64,000 nt of DNA from Lepeophtheirus salmonis (Eukaryota > Arthropoda > Copepoda > Siphonostomatoida > Caligidae), in contig NC_052138.2 of assembly GCF_016086655.4 (NCBI RefSeq), forward strand, positions 16,554,001-16,618,000, given 5' to 3'. The translations under genes were made by a program, and so were the position numbers. Of this stretch, positions 36,971 through 48,081 are shown one piece after another (positions within the stretch are counted from its first letter, which is position 1; each line of letters starts with the position of its first letter). The notes beneath the pieces were generated by a model. The model was not told the origin of the DNA and ran no database searches. It saw nothing but the letters and a program-made list of their open reading frames with translations.

Positions 36971-38577
36971 CCTTTAGTCTCTTATTATTAATATTATGTA
37001 CGAGATCCCGGGAGTACTCTTACTAGGTACTACTATAAAGTCCACATAATTGATTGATGATATTTGTATGTAATTTATAAATATTTATATATCTATAAAT
37101 TAGTTAAAATAAAATAGTATTCTTTTTCGTCAAAGAATAAAAGCACACTCAAACACAGGGAATATCTTATAATATATGTAAAAAAAATAAAAGCCAAAAG
37201 TAGTAAAAACGATGTATAAAAAAATAAAAACTAAGATGCGACGTTCGGAAAATAAAAATAAAACTGATTCGAATGCTGCTGCTAAACAATAAATAGCGGG
37301 AGCGCCCCCCAAAAAAAAAAAAAAATGTAGGAGGGAAAATTGATAGATAATTCGGTGGAGAACTGCCGTTCTATCCATAAAAGGGGGAAAATATAAAGGG
37401 GGTTCGCTTAAAAAAAAAGAAGAAAAAGATAGAGCGACCTCTATGGAAAATATGATTCCCCAGTTGTTGAGAATTAAGTTTTTCTCACTATTTTCATAGG
37501 TGACACTACTGTTAAGTATAATAGCTGAATAATAATGGCAACATCCCCTCGGCATCCCTCCCGCTCTCTCGTTTTTTTCTTTCTTTGGAAATAAAAGCAC
37601 TCTTTTTCCCCCCTTTCCTTAGCTATGGACGAGAGGGAGAGAGCAATGTGAGGATGTACAGATTTCCCCCCGTCTTATTCTTCCTCTCCTCCCTCACTTG
37701 TTCAATCACCTTTTCCGGCGTGTATTTTTTATTCATTAATATTGAAATTTGGAAATTTGTAATCAACATGCATATTATTTAAAACAAAAAAGTACAATTA
37801 TTGAACTTAAAAAATAGGGTTTAAAATAACTTCTTATTAACATAGTATACCACATACATGTACTTTCTTTTATATAATAAACAACAAAAAGTGTTGTAGA
37901 AAGTCTTTGAGCATCTTAGTATAAACTAATAGGGATGCTACGCAGTTTATATCTAATATTATGTTATGTTAAGTGTTCATTTCATAACATCACTCCAATA
38001 GACAAAAGGGTACATTTTTTATTTAGAATGGAGATGCATGTTATTTATATATCTATAACTGAATAAATAGCGGTTAGTAGTAGTGTAGAGCCAAGGTTAT
38101 TAATTAATTAGTGCCCTTGAATGAATAAAGTCAAGGGAGTTCAAAAAAAGAGAGAGAAAGGATTAAAAAGTACGAGACTTTTCTTTTGGATTTTTAGAAT
38201 GAATAGACATAAGTTTGAAGAAAGTCAGTGGCCGCCGGTATGTTCTCTCTTTCGATAAGAAATAAATGGTTTCTTTGTATTTTGTTTTTTTGCTGTTTCT
38301 TAATATAATGTATTATAGATTTGATTAAATTCATAACTATATACAGAACCAAGTGGCGGCATTAAGGGAGGGGGCAGTCAGGGCAATTGCCTCATCAGCG
38401 ATTGATCGTACAAAATAAAATAACAGTTCTTATTATAAAAAAGTAAGTGAGAGAGGGGTGAAGGGGTTTGAAATTGCAAACAGAAGCTATCCAATGTGCA
38501 AACATTCTGTGTATCAAATACGAACATTGGAGAGGGTAAAAAATGTCTAAAACTTGCGTTATTCATACTTTGTACAT
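36971..38577. other. Region upstream of centrosomin
   Basis: Should hold the cnn promoter and any 5' non-coding exon, but no core motif is clear. A 156-codon minus-strand frame (37130-37600) is mostly translated poly-T and is not called. A poly-A run with a C run is at 37306-37325. Nothing else is identified. Confidence 0.45.
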
Positions 38578-39300
38578 AGTCTGGTGTTGGTTTGGTCTAA
38601 AAAAACTCAAAAGGCTACAGTCATATTAACTTAATTAACTTTATTGTACACAAAAACTTTTAGCAAAAAATAATCAGAAAAATGGTACAAAATCAGGTAG
38701 TCATATTAACTGATCCTTATCTCTAAAGTACTCCCTGGGAAATGTTATCACACCCACGACTTATTAAAAAATGAACAAAAAAGAAGAAAGAGCACGTGTA
38801 TCAACTGTTTTTCCTTTTACAATCGCTTTAATTAGTTTTTTCTTAACACAGTTCCTTTCTTTAGTTATAACTTCGTTTTTTTTAACAAAGATAATATGAA
38901 AAAAATATGAAATAGCCATGATATATCAAATGAGACGAAGAATTCGACAACTGACAGCAAAATACACGTTATTGTAATTTTGTGTTAGCGAATTAATTGA
39001 TTAGTAAACTTGATTAATTTTATCAGTCCTAAGAACAATATTTATTAAATATTTTATTGTAAGTACAACAGCTGAAATAACGTAGTTACTAACTATGTTA
39101 TTTCAGCTGTTGAAGTTTTATCATAACCTTTTCATAGAGACGAGATACCTGAAGTTCATTCTTTTCTTCATTTTTATATTCTTAAATTCTAGCTAAGAGT
39201 GAAGAAAATAAAAAGATAGCTAGAACTTGAGACTGAAATAATCGATCCTTAAGACTCATGATAGATGAAAAAGACTGGACCGATTAAATAAAGACTGAAA
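38578..39300. repeat. MITE R4 copy, interrupted by other repeats
   Basis: The left part (TGGTGTTGGTTTGGTCTAAAAAAA, 38581-38640) and right part (TCAGTCCTA at 39023 to GACTGGACCGATT at 39274) match the intact element at 40031-40388. Between them lie R6 (38740-38870) and an R1 scrap (38945-39000). The R4 core contains a perfect 16-bp inverted repeat, CAACAGCTGAAATAAC at 39066-39081 pairing with 39097-39112 around a 15-base loop. Confidence 0.6.
38740..38870. repeat. Dispersed repeat R6, copy 1
   Basis: ATGAACAAAAAAGAAGAAAGAGCAC then CAACTGTTTTTCCTTTT and TTAGTTTTTTCTTAACA. The same string occurs at 45410-45520 and, more diverged, at 55600-55700. Confidence 0.6.
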
Positions 39301-40030
39301 GGCGACGCGGCGTTACCTCCCTAACACAAAAAAATATCTCTTTTTTTCTGCTTAAAAATATTTCTTATAGTTTAAAAAAAAATATTTGAAATTTCTCTAA
39401 TAAAAAAAAATTAAATTAAATTCCAATTTAAAAAAAAGAAGAAAGAAAATGCCCCCGTAATCGTAAGCTCAGAGTAAAACTGGCCCTTGCCCAAGCCTCT
39501 GACTACTGGAAGGGGAATACGCCATCCTAACAAATAGATTGTTGACAAATTTATAATGTTTTTTGTGCAAACTTTAAATAAATTTGTCAAAAATAAAAAT
39601 TATTGCTATCAAAATGCTTAAAATATTTGAAAATAGATTCCAATTTTTTTTGTGGGTTAGTGAGGTAAAGCCGTGTGGAATAACCACAAGGTGTAACTCT
39701 TTATGTAGATGTGGCTCCAAGTACTAATAAAGATACTCGTAAATAGAGATGCTACGTTTAGATATGGATCAGATCTTTTTTTATATGAGTAGGATTAAGT
39801 ATTAATCAATACTATATGCTTTTTAAGATCCAAGAAATCCCTCGCATCTCTTTATGACCCGTAAAAGTTCCAGTAGCTTAAGTTAGTTCTTTTCGGATAG
39901 AACAAGTTAATTATATCGTATCTGGGTACTTCGGATTTGACTCCAAAGACCTGTCCTATCTCTAACCTTAGCTCCCAGCCACACTGTTACTGGTCACGGC
40001 CTTGATTAAATTTACATAAACTCTTGGCTA

Positions 40031-40388
40031 GTGTTGGATTGGTCTAAAAAAGTTAAAAAGACTGCAGTCCAATTGGTCTGGTTATAATACAATTTGTCAG
40101 TCCTAGAACCGGTCCTTGTTTGGTTACTACAGCAGCTGAAATAACGTAGTTACTAACTACATCATTTCAATGATACAATAAAGCTGAAGCTTGAGGTAGG
40201 AGGTGTGTGGCTAGAACTTAGGATTATACGTTGTTGCTTTCATTAATTATTTACCTCGTTTTTATATTCTTTAATCCTAGCTAGAAGTGAGGAGAATAAA
40301 AGGATAGCCAAAACCGTAGGACTGAAAGACCGACTAATCAATCCTGAGGGCCATCAGATGTTAAAAAAAGATTGGACCGATTCAACAC
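40031..40388. mobile_element. MITE R4, TA-flanked, 358 bp
   Basis: Left end GTGTTGGATTGGTC and right end (complement) GTGTTGAATCGGTC pair as terminal inverted repeats, each continued by an A/T run, and both ends are flanked by TA. The core repeats ACAGCTGAAATAACGTAGTTACTAACTA, seen also in the copy at 39066. It is non-coding. Confidence 0.65.
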
Positions 40389-40391
40389 TAC

Positions 40392-42421
40392 TATTGGCTC
40401 ACTACACAAATATAGTTGCTTCAATCTCTTTGAATGTAGATAGAAATAAATATACCTAAGTGTACCTATAATATTTAGTACAAAACTAACCCCTTTGGAT
40501 GAAGAATGTATATATTTTTAAGACACACATGAGTGAGTAGAGATAAGAAAGTGTAAGAAACAAAAAATGTTGTAGGTTGATACTAGATAGTTACACTGAA
40601 TACATAAACATCATCACACAATATAGAACATGCACTCGTACCAACCTTTGAAACGGGTCAAAAGAATAGTCTTATGCACAAGGGACGTAGACGTTTACCA
40701 AACTCTAAGTACCTAACTTTTATTCTCCCACTCATAAATAATTACAATGAAAACATGAGTATAACACTGTAAATAAATTCGTATTTAAGACGCAATTTAG
40801 AGGCCAATCAGTAACATAAATAGTGTACATACGAAATTAGTTAATAAGAAAGAGTAGGGGAGACTGGGAAACTTTGTTTCTAGCACAATTATCAGGAGGT
40901 GTTTTGAATCCTCCGACATGTCAAAAATTGACGACAAAACATTATAACATATTATATTTGCTACTCTTGCTTAAATCTATTTTTTTTAAATTGCATTTAA
41001 ATGCTACACATCAAATGTTGCAACTGTTCTCGTAGCCAGGGAAGGTTTTATTTATGGAGAAATAAATATATAAATGCGACAACTTAGGAAGTAAGGTTTA
41101 TCAAAATTTCAACTGTTAACAAACAAGGATGTAGTAGAGAAGAAACTGAGAAAGAGAAAAGTTGGAAAAGAAAAACGAATCGCAGTATTGACAAGTTCTC
41201 ATCACTCATGACAATCATCTCAAGAAGATAATTATTTTTTTTCTTCCTTTTTGGGATATTGTTTCTATGGAGTCCACACTTTTTCTTAAAACCAAGGATA
41301 TCCCTACACAATCTATTTGTATAGCCAATGATGAGAATCGGGAGCATTTTAGGTTTGTTAAAAAAAAAAAAAACTGAAAATCAACATGGGAACCCTGACA
41401 ATTTAAAGAATCTTCTGGAAGAGAGTAGCTTAGCTGTCAAAATGTTTCATTGGATCAGCTACAAGTAGCTCTTATCAAAGAGAGGGTGAAAGGAAATAAA
41501 CAAGGCCAGAATGACCCCAATGGCGATCCTCAATTCTACTCTGAGTCCCGAAATGACTTATGTAAAATTACAACTCAGCAACGAATCCTCATTGTCTTTC
41601 ATGACCACACACAAATCTTCAATATGGTTTTGTATATAATAAAAAAAGAGATTCACTACTCAAGAGTTAAATAATAATGACAAAAGCTTAGGAAAAGAAA
41701 ATTTACTCTTCAGTTTGACAACTAAAAAAAAACCAAAAAAAAAAAAAAAAAAACGGGTGAGCTAAAAAATGCACCCGATCTTCATCACTATGTATAAGAG
41801 CTAAATTCTTCTTCCAAGCTTTATTTTCCTATAGACGTTTACCTCACAATGCCAAACTGCCCTCAGAAATAACTTGTGGACTCTATATACACATTTCTTT
41901 CTCAATTAGACTAAGTAATATTTTTTGATGAATAAATAATTAAATCTTTGGATGTGTTGAAGTATAAATGAGATATGATAAGGTAATATATTGCAGTTAC
42001 GAAATCGGTTTTATAGATACAATAAATATATTCTACATGATCCTGTCCTGTCTAAAAACATGTTTGATGTGAAGCTTAAATGTATAAAATAATAAAAAAT
42101 AATAAACAAAAGGAAGAAAATTGCAACATTGTTACAACTGACCCCTTTATATGTACTGAGGATTACAATATCAATGAGTGAATTTTGAGTTATGATTAAG
42201 TTTTATAAACTGATAGCAAAATAATAATTTAAGTGAAATAAGTTCCTGTAACATCAAAGAATAACTGACTGCATTATTACAAAAAGAATCATTTTTAATC
42301 CACAAAATCAGTTTCCTTCCAATATCTTGCAGACAAGTTGACAAAAATGATTAATGATTAATATTTGCCACAACATTTTCAGTATATTATTCATACAGTT
42401 GTAATGTAGGTAAATTTCGTA
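40392..42421. other. Gene-free, repeat-bearing stretch
   Basis: 41380-41760 contains reverse pieces of repeat R3 (CCCTGACAATTTAAAGAATCTTCTGGAAGAGAG; GATCCTCAATTCTACTCTGAGTC) and an 18-base A run near 41735. 42290-42380 weakly resembles R8. No gene. Confidence 0.5.
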
Positions 42422-43085
42422 GTGGTACACCTCACTAACACAAAAATATACAATCTCGCTTGTTGTCAGCTGTCGATGCTTCTGCTTCTTTTACACTAAT
42501 TAGTGTTTTGAACATTGATTGGTTAGTTAGAATGAGCTTTTGTTAAGCTTTGAAGAATTCTCAACAATTATTGAATAACAATTCCCTAGTTGGTAAGAAT
42601 TGGCTAACTACCAACTGTTTTGGGTCTTTTGTCCTTTCTTTGCGTTTGTAAGGTTGAGTGATACAATAAAGGTAATGTCTCGTATCTACTTACGCTGTTT
42701 ATGAGTGGGCAAAGCAGTTTTCTCTTTCTCTTCCTCAGGAAATGTGTGCTGCTTTTTTATGTTTGAGAAAAAGTTTAAGTTGCGACTCTCCCGGTCCTTC
42801 AAATCTTGTTTGAAAAAATGTTGACATGTCATTACTTTTATTGTATCTCGAAACCTTTCATCTGAAAAAAAAGGATCCAAAATCAGTTGGTATGTAGATA
42901 ATTTGCCCCAAATACGGAATTATTATTCAATAATTGGTTGTTCATAGCCTAAAAGGAACCAATTGTAATTCAACCAATCAACATTCAGAACACTGATTAG
43001 GAAAAAAGAACCAAAACAATTGCCAGCTGGCAAAAAAATCAGTTATACAGTATATATTTTTGTGTTAGCGAGGTAACGCCGAGTT
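42422..43085. repeat. Inverted pair of repeat R1 around an exon-like segment
   Basis: The left arm (42422-42675) reads ACCTCACTAACACAAAAATATAC, AGCTGTCGATGC, AATTAGTGTTTTGAACATTGATTGGTTAG, CCAACTGTTTTGGGTC, GATACAATAAAGGTAATG. The right arm (43085 back to about 42836) restates the same words on the other strand. The enclosed 42693-42863 segment, read on the minus strand, has an acceptor TTTTTTTTCAG, 57 open codons and a donor C|GTAAGT. Whether the segment is spliced is unknown. Confidence 0.6.
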
Positions 43086-44438
43086 GATCGACCTTCGTAA
43101 AAATCAATTCCAATTAGATAGATGTACAATGTATTTTTTTATGTAGATTGTAGATAATAGTTAATATGTATTAAGAGAATTACATCTCACCATTTGCACG
43201 ATACCATCTCTTACAATTACAACTATCTATCTATTGATTGCATAATATATTTAATTACTCCACATTCGGGTGTATATTTGTAATTATAATTATTTGTCCC
43301 AGATCCTATTTTATTTCATTATGTTTCGTTGTTATTATTAGATATTACTGTTATTTCTTCGTGATTTTCTTGTTTTGATTGACAACTTAGTCTCCCACAC
43401 AAATACACACACTAGTTTATTTGCAAATACTTTATGTATAAACAGATGATATATTAAAGTATGATGACTTCATTCTCAGTCAGAAGAACTCTACTATGCG
43501 TCTATGTCTTTTTCCTTCTCCATCTGTGAAATGATAGACAATAAGTTCCATAAATAGATATGTAAATTATAAGCATTTTTTGTATTAAAAAAAAGAAAAA
43601 ACCAAATACTAACCCTGACAAGAATGTTTTATAGGAGAGCACCTTAGTTGTCATTATGTTTCATTAGACACTTAAAGGATTGATCTATTTTTCAAATCCA
43701 TGTTAATTTCTTTGGGAAATAAATTCTAAAAATTAACATTTTGTAGTTGTAAAGAAACCACACCTGAGATAATATAAAATAAATAATGTGCCCCCAATTC
43801 CTGAGAGAGACCATATCAATATAATTTAATTTTTGGAGAGGGGGAAGGGGGGTGTCATTAATCATAATCAGATTGCTGCGAAAAAATCATGACGAAATTG
43901 AAGACTCATAGATCTTAGATCAGGGAATGTATCGATCCTCTGAGAAGGCGAAATCAATTAATTCATTCCGTTCATCCCCGTTGAGGTCTACATGATCATA
44001 GTATCACATCGATCAAAGAGTCCCTGAAGTGTACGAAATCCCTTCCTCTTCGTAGTCCCGTCCTAATTTTATCGATCAACTTGATATATTAAAGCACAAA
44101 TTATTTTACGTAATTCAAACAATACCAATTGGTTATTCTTTGAAACACTAGAATCCCAGCCTTAGCTCGCAAAAATTATTCACATTACCTAATTTTTTCC
44201 TTTTAAAACGAGATATCGAGCATACCAGAAAAAAAAAGTAGAAATTGAAAAAGAGCATGAGAGATATCTTGTAAAATCTGTTAAAGGCTTCAATTAGATC
44301 TAAGATGAAACAAAATAATACAAGTAGCACAAGGACATAGGAGATAGTTACATCGTTTTCGATACTCAATTCTATTCGCAGTCCAACAGGGACTTACCCT
44401 TATAAACAGATGTGGTAATCGTTGACATTTTTTAGCAA

Positions 44439-44440
<2 letters not shown>
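43086..44440. other. Gene-free stretch with a GC-richer island
   Basis: 43600-43670 is a reverse piece of R3. 43870-44070 is less AT-rich than its surroundings and has short coding-like tracts on the minus strand (VDLNGDERNELIDF, GLFDRCDTM) in different frames, broken by stops. No protein family is recognised. Confidence 0.45.

Positions 44441-44477
<37 letters not shown>
44441..44477. repeat. Poly-T tract, 37 bases
   Basis: Uninterrupted T run at the left edge of an R3 copy. This could be the poly-A tail of a retroposed copy inserted on the minus strand. Confidence 0.85.
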
Positions 44478-44478
<1 letters not shown>

Positions 44479-44489
44479 AGTTGGCAAAC

Positions 44490-44780
44490 TCATGAGTTTA
44501 TTTTCTTTTCTAAACTGTTATCATTACTATTTAATTTGTGAGGAGGGATCTTCCCTTTCTACTACATACAATTATATACAAAACAGGATTGAATATTTTT
44601 GTGTGTGCTCATAATGGATGGAGGATTTTTTGCAGGGTCATATTTGTATATTTCCTTCTTCACAGCTGCTTGTAGCTGATTTAATGAAACGCTATTAGAG
44701 TGAAGCTGCTCTCCTCGAAAACATTTTTCGAATTGTCACGGTTACCATGTTGATTTTCGGTTTCTGTTTTTTAACTCCCC
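44490..44780 (+). repeat. Dispersed repeat R3
   Basis: CAGGATTGAATATTTTTGTGTGTGCTCATAATGGATGGAGGATTT, TAGCTGATTTAATGAAACG, GCTGCTCTCCTCGAAAACATTTTTCGAATTGTCACGGTTACCATGTTGATTTT, as at 49140-49500. Confidence 0.6.
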
Positions 44781-44799
44781 AGAAACTCCTCAGGGCCAA

Positions 44800-45400
44800 G
44801 CAATATTTTGGGATATTAGTAGGGTTCCTTGATGACCAAGGAAGCTGCAGAAAATAAATGTAACTTCTTCGGGGCGCAGTAGTTCACCTGCACTACCCAT
44901 GAGTCGGGGGTGTATCATGGAATATTAGAAGGGGACCTTGATACTCAGAAACACGACGGCAGTGGAGTTTAAACTACCTTGGCACCCAGAACTTCACTTA
45001 TATCACCCTAGAGCTCAGGGTGTATTTTAGGACCTTAGAAAGGGTCTTGGATATTCAGTTTTTTATTCCATTCGATACTTTGATTGCCCGAATATAGCAT
45101 AATTCCCATGAAATTGCACAAGATTATATTGTTTTGCAATGAAATTACTCACAATCATATCGCTTTCAATGATGTTGCTTCACTATGATATTATCAACAA
45201 CAATTTTTTATCACAATGATAATGTAGACCACGATTTTACCAAACAACGATACTACTCTAACAATTTTGCCTGCAACCTTTTTACGACAATCAGGGTTAA
45301 TAGAAATACAAGGTAGACCATCATGTAATCGGTATTGCTAGAATTATCAATTTGATGTATCACGCTTTAAGGTATAACGTAGTATTTCTATTAGCCTTCC
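44800..45400 (+). repeat. Dispersed repeat R5 with internal near-repeats, plus a short inverted-repeat element
   Basis: Within 44810-45060 a motif of about 95 bases (GGGTGTAT, GGA-TATTAGAA-GGG, CTTGATATTCAG) occurs about three times. 45080-45300 repeats AATTTCAT-, ACAATGATAAT- and ACAACGAT-type words. The same order occurs at 57740-58165. 45299-45395 is closed by TAATAGAAATAC and its complement GTATTTCTATTA; a related end lies at 22185-22197. Confidence 0.55.
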
Positions 45401-45409
45401 TAGACACAC

Positions 45410-45520
45410 GATTATATAATGAACAAAGAAGAAGAAAGAGCACATGCAACAACCCCTCGTCTTTTTTTAATTACTAAATTAGTTTTTTCCTAACAAAAAT
45501 CACATCCTTATTTATGGTTA
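45410..45520. repeat. Dispersed repeat R6, copy 2
   Basis: ATGAACAAAGAAGAAGAAAGAGCACATGCAACAAC and TTAGTTTTTTCCTAACAAAAATCAC, matching 38740-38870. Confidence 0.6.
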
Positions 45521-45596
45521 GGGTGACAATAGATGCTTATACAGTTCATTGGGATATTAATCATAATTACATTATATGAACATAGCCCATCTAGAG

Positions 45597-48081
45597 AAGC
45601 GTTTCCCCAACTGAGCCATACCGCCCCCTGGGAGCTGTGCTTTGATCTTAGGGCGTGGTTATGCGAAAAGGGGCGATTAGGGGGCGGTAGAGCAAAAAAA
45701 GGTGACTACATATTATTACATAAACAAACAAATTGATGTACAAAAATAAAAAAAAGTGACTACAAGATAGAAGCAATGAATATCTGGAATATTATCCGGT
45801 CAATACGATGAAGATACGATATATCGAGATTGTACAAATGTACTTCATTATTGACGTCTTTATATTTTATTCTATACTCAGTATACTCTTACTCTTAAAT
45901 GCAAGCATTTTACTTAGCATAAATACTTATAATTTTGTTAAAATCGTTGAACTTTGGAAAAGTAAGACTCAAAAATTCCAACCTAAATTCTACATTCTAA
46001 AACTATATCAAGTACTTCAAGGACGTCAGGTAATTATAAAACTGCATTAATATATTTTTTTCCCCAATTAGCGTTTATTTCTTTAACCATTTGGACCATA
46101 GATGCGAAAAGTTGAGTAAATATCTTAATCTAAATTTCACATGTTAAACACATAGTAGAGAAAAGAAAAATAACCAGAATTAATAACCAGTTAACCAACA
46201 CAGAAAGGAATTATTTTTTTTCTTCCCTTTTGGATATTCTTTTGCTCAATGCCAAATTACCATCAGTAATAACTAGTCTCTATATATTTATTTCTCACTT
46301 ATTTGGACCTTGAGAGTTATCCATCTTCTTACTGCAGCAACATTTCAAACTCGCATAACTTTTTCATTTGAAAATTCCCGATTCCGTAAAAACTTTTAAA
46401 TTTTGTTTTACACATTTGCAACCCGAAATGACAATCGTTATAGCTGTATCTTATACATTTTTCCAGAATAAAGAATTGCTGCCCATCAACATGCAGAATA
46501 GAAGTGTAGGTATTATAGCGTTGAATACATTTTTGAAATATGGATTTGTATCAGGACTACTGAATCAACATCAACCCCTGTGTGAGAAAGTGTTTTTAAA
46601 CGAAGCCATGTAACCCTCTAGACTTTTGGAACATTTGAGAGCAATACATTATAATAAAATAGACTAAAATATATTCTATTTCCTATCGCTTCGAGAAAAG
46701 TTCAATGTAAAAAAAAAAAAAAACTATTAAAAATATGTTTTCGAGCACTTCAGAACACTGACGGTTGGCATTCTTCATACAACATATCTTTGATGACTGC
46801 TTGATCTGGTAAGCCTCACACAATTGGAGAGGAGAGAGGTTCTGCACATTATTGCATATAAGTCACCGGACCAAATTAAGAAATTCTGTAATAATTCAGT
46901 TCAAAGAAGAATAGATGAAACGGCTGAAAACACAGAAGATAAATTGTGTAACATTCTTGCTGCAACCGAATTTTGTTTGCAATTAGGTGAGTCCACATTA
47001 CCAGGATATGAATCCTTGCTTCTTTCTTATGTTAGTTTTGTCAAAGATGACAACTTATAACAAACAATAAAGGAGAGTCGGTATTTGATATTGTTGATAA
47101 TTTCTTCAAAGAGAAAAATATCCCACTTGCTAATATTCTTGCGTGTGCAACAGATGTTCCACCATCCATGATAGGTTGCTATCCTGGCTTCATCAGTTTC
47201 TTGAAGAAAGCCGTATCTAGTGTATTAAGAGTGTACTGTGTATTTCACAGGCAGTATCTGGTAGCAAAACACCGCAGTGGTCGACTTCACAAATCAATTA
47301 ATACTGTTATCATATCAGTAAATAAAATAAAGTCACATTCCCTCAATTCCAGACTGTTTCGATAGATTTGAATTGATAATGATAAAGAGTTTGATCGTTT
47401 ATTGGTACCTACAGAAGTTAGATAGGGAAACTGGAAATGGGAAACTGCCTCAAACCTTTCTATTCTTTGTTTTATACAGTTGTTGTGGAATTTTTCCTAA
47501 AATTCTATCAAATTAATTGCAGGGAAATGATGCCAATCTTATAAAATTCAAATTTTTTTATCTCCACTTTCTTGTCAAGGTGTGAGTTATTCAAACTAAA
47601 TTTATCACGTCATGAACTTTATGAATCTTTGTGAATTGGATAAAGAAAAAAACATATCAGATGATGACCTTCAAGCGTATTGTGCTCTCCTGGAAGAGTT
47701 GCAAAGAGACATGATTGAAAGTTATCAGGATCTCTTATGGGTAAAAGTACCAAACTGTGTAATCAATACATTCCTAGAAGTCAGCAGTGAGGAAACACGA
47801 GAGGTAGAAGAAGAATAAGTTTCAATCAAAAACGACATTGACATTATTTGTCAGTTTCAACCTAATGTGGATAAACTAATATCCCTACTCCAAGTACACC
47901 CATCCCGTTAGCAGGAATTGTGAAAATGTAAAGTTAATTTATTTTTTCTAACATGTATTTTTTGTTTAATTAATAAGTTTGTTGTTTTAATTTTGGAAGA
48001 AAAGCTTATCTGTGTTTATGGCGCTACAAGTTTATATTGAAGCCAATGGGGCGCCAGCTTGAAAAAGTTTGGAAACCCCTG
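45597..48081 (+). mobile_element. Degenerate but almost full-length hAT element (ZBED5-like)
   Basis: The left end AAGCGTTTCCCCAACT and right end (complement) CAGGGGTTTCCAAACT pair as short imperfect terminal inverted repeats of hAT type. They are flanked by ATCTAGAG (45589-45596) and ATCTAGTG (48082-48089), an 8-bp target duplication with one mismatch, as expected for hAT. The right subterminal GGCGCCAGCTTGAAAAAGTTTGG is typical of ZBED5/SCAND3-type elements. The interior carries a broken transposase. Confidence 0.75.
46500..47935 (+). pseudogene. hAT transposase relic, BED-finger ZBED5/SCAND3-like
   Basis: Blocks in order on the plus strand: a BED zinc-finger remnant (LCEKVFLNEAM then PSRLLEHLRAIHYNK, 46580-46650); RRIDETAENTEDKL and GESTLPGYESLLLSYV-FVKDD (46905-47055), the region before the first catalytic site; ATDVPPSMIGCYPGF (47155); VYCVFHRQYLVAKHRSGRLH (47235) holding the CxxH motif; IKSHSLNSRLFR (47330); a VPTEVR remnant (47405) of the TEVRWL motif; then LQAYCALLEEL and NCVINTFLEVSSE (47660-47780). 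Frames change several times and stops are frequent, so no enzyme can be made. The order fits the RNase H-fold catalytic domain with its helical insertion. Confidence 0.8.

Noticed and set aside
36783..36977. 64-codon plus-strand frame ending near GLEEGLYIL
   Set aside because: Antisense to cnn exon 1; the minus-strand frame has the donor site and matching phase.
37130..37600. 156-codon minus-strand open frame upstream of cnn
   Set aside because: Most of it is translated poly-T/poly-A and low-complexity hydrophobic sequence (FFFFLGG, FFYIYY) with no family signature or supporting splice structure.
42686..42880. Calling the exon-like segment between inverted R1 copies a real gene
   Set aside because: Its splice acceptor and first codons are R1 sequence and no protein family is recognised, so it is reported only as a finding.
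45808..46050. 80-codon plus-strand hydrophobic frame
   Set aside because: Lies in the 5' part of the hAT element and shows no transposase or host signature; openness is expected by chance in AT-rich DNA.
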